From: Bacteroidota bacterium
GTDB taxonomy: Bacteria > Bacteroidota > Rhodothermia > Rhodothermales > Bin80
Assembly (NCBI GenBank): GCA_026702635.1
Contig: JAPPBZ010000308.1
Location: 1 to 8,881, forward strand
Length of the DNA: 8,881 nucleotides
Reading direction: 5' to 3'
Shown: one piece after another, positions 7,077 through 8,881 of the stretch
Layout: the number at the start of each line of letters is the position of its first letter
Position numbering within the stretch: position 1 is the stretch's first letter
Notes under the pieces: model-generated
The model's input: only the letters and a program-made list of their open reading frames with translations
What the model was told of the DNA's origin: nothing
The model's database searches: none
Made by a program: the position numbers and the translations under genes

Positions 7077-8201
7077 ATGGGATTCGTTTCTTCTTATTTC
7101 TTTAAGTGGAGGCTTGTGGGGAGCCTGTTTCTTTTATTAGCGCTTGCAGCATGTCAGAGCGAGGAATTCCCCCTTACCAGATTTGAGGACTCTCCGATCA
7201 TTGACAGTTTGCTGGCTTCTGCCCCGCACTTCGTGGTTAGCACGGACACCGAACCGGAACGATGGGTGGCCACAACCCGGCGGGGGCTCCCGAATGATTC
7301 GCTCGTCCTGGGGCGGCCCGCCCACATGGTCGCGATCGGGGACAGTATGTATATCTCCGACGATTCCGGACGTCACATCTTTGCGGTGGGAGTTGATGGG
7401 TACCTCCGCCGCAAAATCGGCCGGCAGGGACAAGGCCCGGGAGAATTTAATAATCCTGTAGAGGGGCTGAAGTACAACGGTTCGCGCGTATTCGTCTGGG
7501 AGCTCGGGCGCGTGCAGGTGTTCACGGAAACGTTTGAATTTGTGGATTCGTTTTTGTCCCTGGGTTATCTCATGGATCGATTTTCGGTTTCGCCCGATTA
7601 TATATTTCTGGAATGCCCGGGCGCCCCACTAGAGAGCGATTGGCTAGTTTGTGCCCGCAGCGCAGCGCCCCCGCATGATGGGATTCCGGGCATCGCATTG
7701 CTTCCCAGTCTGGATCTTCCGAATCAGGGCGGGGAAAACGGCTACCTGATAACGGTGACTCCAGACGGCGACCGCATTGCCCTGGCATATAAGGGGCTTC
7801 CGTACATCTTTGTTTACGATGATCAGTTCCGGCATGTGCGAACAATTCGATTCGAGGGAAAAGAGGTTGAGAACTTTCAGCCGTCGGGGTTTCCTGGTCA
7901 AGCGGGTATAGAACTGCCAGCCGGGACGGAAGCTTTTACGCAAGCATTTCTATTCACCATGAAGTTCGTCGACTCCCGCTATTTGATTGTACGGGTAGCC
8001 AAAGGTGGGGGAAACGGGGATTACATTCTCGATGTATCCGAAGATGAATACCAACTCGCAAGAAAGATTGTTTTCCGCCCCATGAACGACCCGGAAGAGA
8101 AAAAGGATATTGTTGCTGCGGATTATCTTCTGCATGGGGATCACCTGTATGTATCTTCAATATGGGAAGAATATGTATACGGCTACGAGTTTGAACTGTG
8201 A
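7077..8201 (+). CDS. Six-bladed beta-propeller lipoprotein
   Basis: A 374-aa predicted lipoprotein. Residues 9-25 combine a basic n-region (KWR) with a hydrophobic core and end at the lipobox L-A-A-C (Cys26), so export and lipid anchoring are expected. The mature part is beta-rich with repeated strand patterns: MVAIGDSMYISDDSGRHIFAV (84-104), the GRQGQGPGEF motif (115-124) that is characteristic of the NHL/TolB-like six-bladed propellers of Bacteroidota and relatives, VFVWELGRVQVF (138-149), LITVTPDGDRIALAY (224-238), YIFVYDDQFRHVRTI (243-257) and a final HLYVSSIWEEYVYGYEF (356-372). No catalytic residues can be assigned; such proteins are usually annotated only as propeller lipoproteins and may bind ligands at the cell surface. 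ATG 7077 gives the proper signal peptide; an AGGTG sits 3 nt before it, closer than ideal. The sulfatase starts 94 nt downstream. Local GC is high in places (73% over 7261-7320). Confidence 0.88.
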   Translation: MGFVSSYFFKWRLVGSLFLLLALAACQSEEFPLTRFEDSPIIDSLLASAPHFVVSTDTEPERWVATTRRGLPNDSLVLGRPAHMVAIGDSMYISDDSGRHIFAVGVDGYLRRKIGRQGQGPGEFNNPVEGLKYNGSRVFVWELGRVQVFTETFEFVDSFLSLGYLMDRFSVSPDYIFLECPGAPLESDWLVCARSAAPPHDGIPGIALLPSLDLPNQGGENGYLITVTPDGDRIALAYKGLPYIFVYDDQFRHVRTIRFEGKEVENFQPSGFPGQAGIELPAGTEAFTQAFLFTMKFVDSRYLIVRVAKGGGNGDYILDVSEDEYQLARKIVFRPMNDPEEKKDIVAADYLLHGDHLYVSSIWEEYVYGYEFEL

Positions 8202-8295
8202 TTCAGGAATACGGGATATTGTAGTCGGATAGGTTTGGTTCAGCGGGTCTGTCGTTTTCGAAGGGTTTCGCCGTGAGGGGACAATTCAAGTAACA

Positions 8296-8881
8296 ATGCT
8301 AAAATCAGGGATTATGTACATGCACCGGGGACTCATTGTTGGATTACTGCTTATGCTTGGCAGCGCATGCAGTTCACCCGCTCCACCCAACATCGTGCTG
8401 ATAATCGGCGATGATCACGGGTATCCATATTTTGGTTTTACGGGATCGGTTCATGTGCATACGCCACACATGGACCGTTTGGCGCATGGGGGTGCGCTCT
8501 TTACACAGGGGCACACAACGGACAACCATTGCCGTCCAGCCCTTCAGACGCTCACTACAGGACTATACCCTATACAGTATGCTGCCCAGAAGGAAGTGTT
8601 CAAGGCACGGGATCAGGTAGCTGATCCTGAATATGGCCAACTTGCTCCCGAAGAGAAAGTGCAGTGGGATTTCCTGTATGAGGCCAGTGCCATGCGTAAA
8701 TTTGAAACCCTTCCCGGTCTACTGTCTCGTGCAGGTTATGTCAGCTTTCAGGCGGGCAAGTGGTGGGAGCAATCCTTCACTAATGGCGGATTTACCGAAG
8801 GAATGTCAGAGGGATGGACTCCAGACGAAGTTGGTCAGCCGGGCTTTTTCGGAAAACTCATGGGAGGTGACGGTGTAGAGC
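8296..8881 (+). CDS. Lipoprotein sulfatase of the alkaline-phosphatase superfamily, N-terminal part
   Basis: The first 195 codons of a sulfatase, cut by the right edge. A signal peptide ends in the lipobox L-G-S-A-C (Cys25), so a lipid-anchored, exported enzyme is expected. N32-IVLIIGDD-H41 matches the first metal-binding block (Asp39, Asp40), followed by THTPHMDRL-like HTPHMDRLAHGG (55-66). The nucleophile motif is at 79-89, C-R-P-A-L-Q-T-L-T-T-G: the cysteine that would become formylglycine is present, but the Arg of C-x-P-x-R is Leu83. The later G-K-W-H block reads G-K-W-W (154-157): Lys155 is kept and His is Trp. Sulfatases hydrolyse sulfate esters, often of marine polysaccharides; substrate cannot be told here. 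Starts 8296, 8314 and 8320 are all in frame. ATG 8320 gives the tidiest signal (MHRGLIVGLLLML) with an AGGG about 9 nt upstream, so the true start may be there. It probably works at the cell surface with the preceding lipoprotein's system. Confidence 0.88.
   Translation, partial: MLKSGIMYMHRGLIVGLLLMLGSACSSPAPPNIVLIIGDDHGYPYFGFTGSVHVHTPHMDRLAHGGALFTQGHTTDNHCRPALQTLTTGLYPIQYAAQKEVFKARDQVADPEYGQLAPEEKVQWDFLYEASAMRKFETLPGLLSRAGYVSFQAGKWWEQSFTNGGFTEGMSEGWTPDEVGQPGFFGKLMGGDGVE

Noticed and set aside
8411..8878. Two plus-strand frames of 69 and 81 aa near the right edge
   Set aside because: They overlap the sulfatase in another frame; the sulfatase frame has the motifs and runs off the window.

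Overview
The window carries seven protein-coding genes, two of them cut by the window ends, and no RNA gene, insertion sequence, CRISPR array or tRNA that I can see. The gene set points to a marine-type member of the Bacteroidota/Rhodothermota/Balneolota assemblage. It includes a GWxTD-domain protein, a lipoprotein of the six-bladed beta-propeller type common in that group, and a lipoprotein sulfatase, and Shine-Dalgarno sequences are weak or absent before most starts. This assignment is inference from gene content; no marker gene is present.

Left half, minus strand (read right to left, 5046 to 1): fadE, a long membrane-anchored acyl-CoA dehydrogenase (816 aa), overlaps by 4 bp a small four-helix membrane protein with histidines in its helices. 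After 74 nt comes a 64-aa CsbD-like protein. After a further 44 nt comes a long periplasm-directed TPR-like/GWxTD-domain protein whose C-terminus runs off the left edge (at least 611 aa). All four could be on one transcript, but the 74-nt gap leaves room for an internal promoter.

Centre, 5047-5539: a 493-bp divergent intergenic region with no convincing gene. It holds two clear inverted repeats: 9-bp arms with a 4-nt spacer at 5207-5228, and 9-bp arms 33 nt apart at 5293-5343 enclosing a perfect 10-bp palindrome. These are candidates for operators or a structured leader.

Right half, plus strand: an FAD/NAD(P)-binding amine-oxidase-fold oxidoreductase (470 aa, related to COG2907), then a beta-propeller lipoprotein (374 aa), then the N-terminal part of a lipoprotein sulfatase cut by the right edge. 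Spacings of 124 and 94 nt do not require an operon. The sulfatase departs from the textbook family at two active-site motifs: C-R-P-A-L instead of C-x-P-S-R, and G-K-W-W instead of G-K-W-H.

Functionally the window combines fatty-acid beta-oxidation at the membrane (fadE and its coupled partner), a lipid- or amine-related flavoenzyme, and envelope lipoproteins linked to extracellular sulfated compounds. I see no defence, mobile or biosynthetic cluster. The best leads are the fadE-coupled membrane protein, the non-canonical sulfatase, and the palindrome-rich divergent region.
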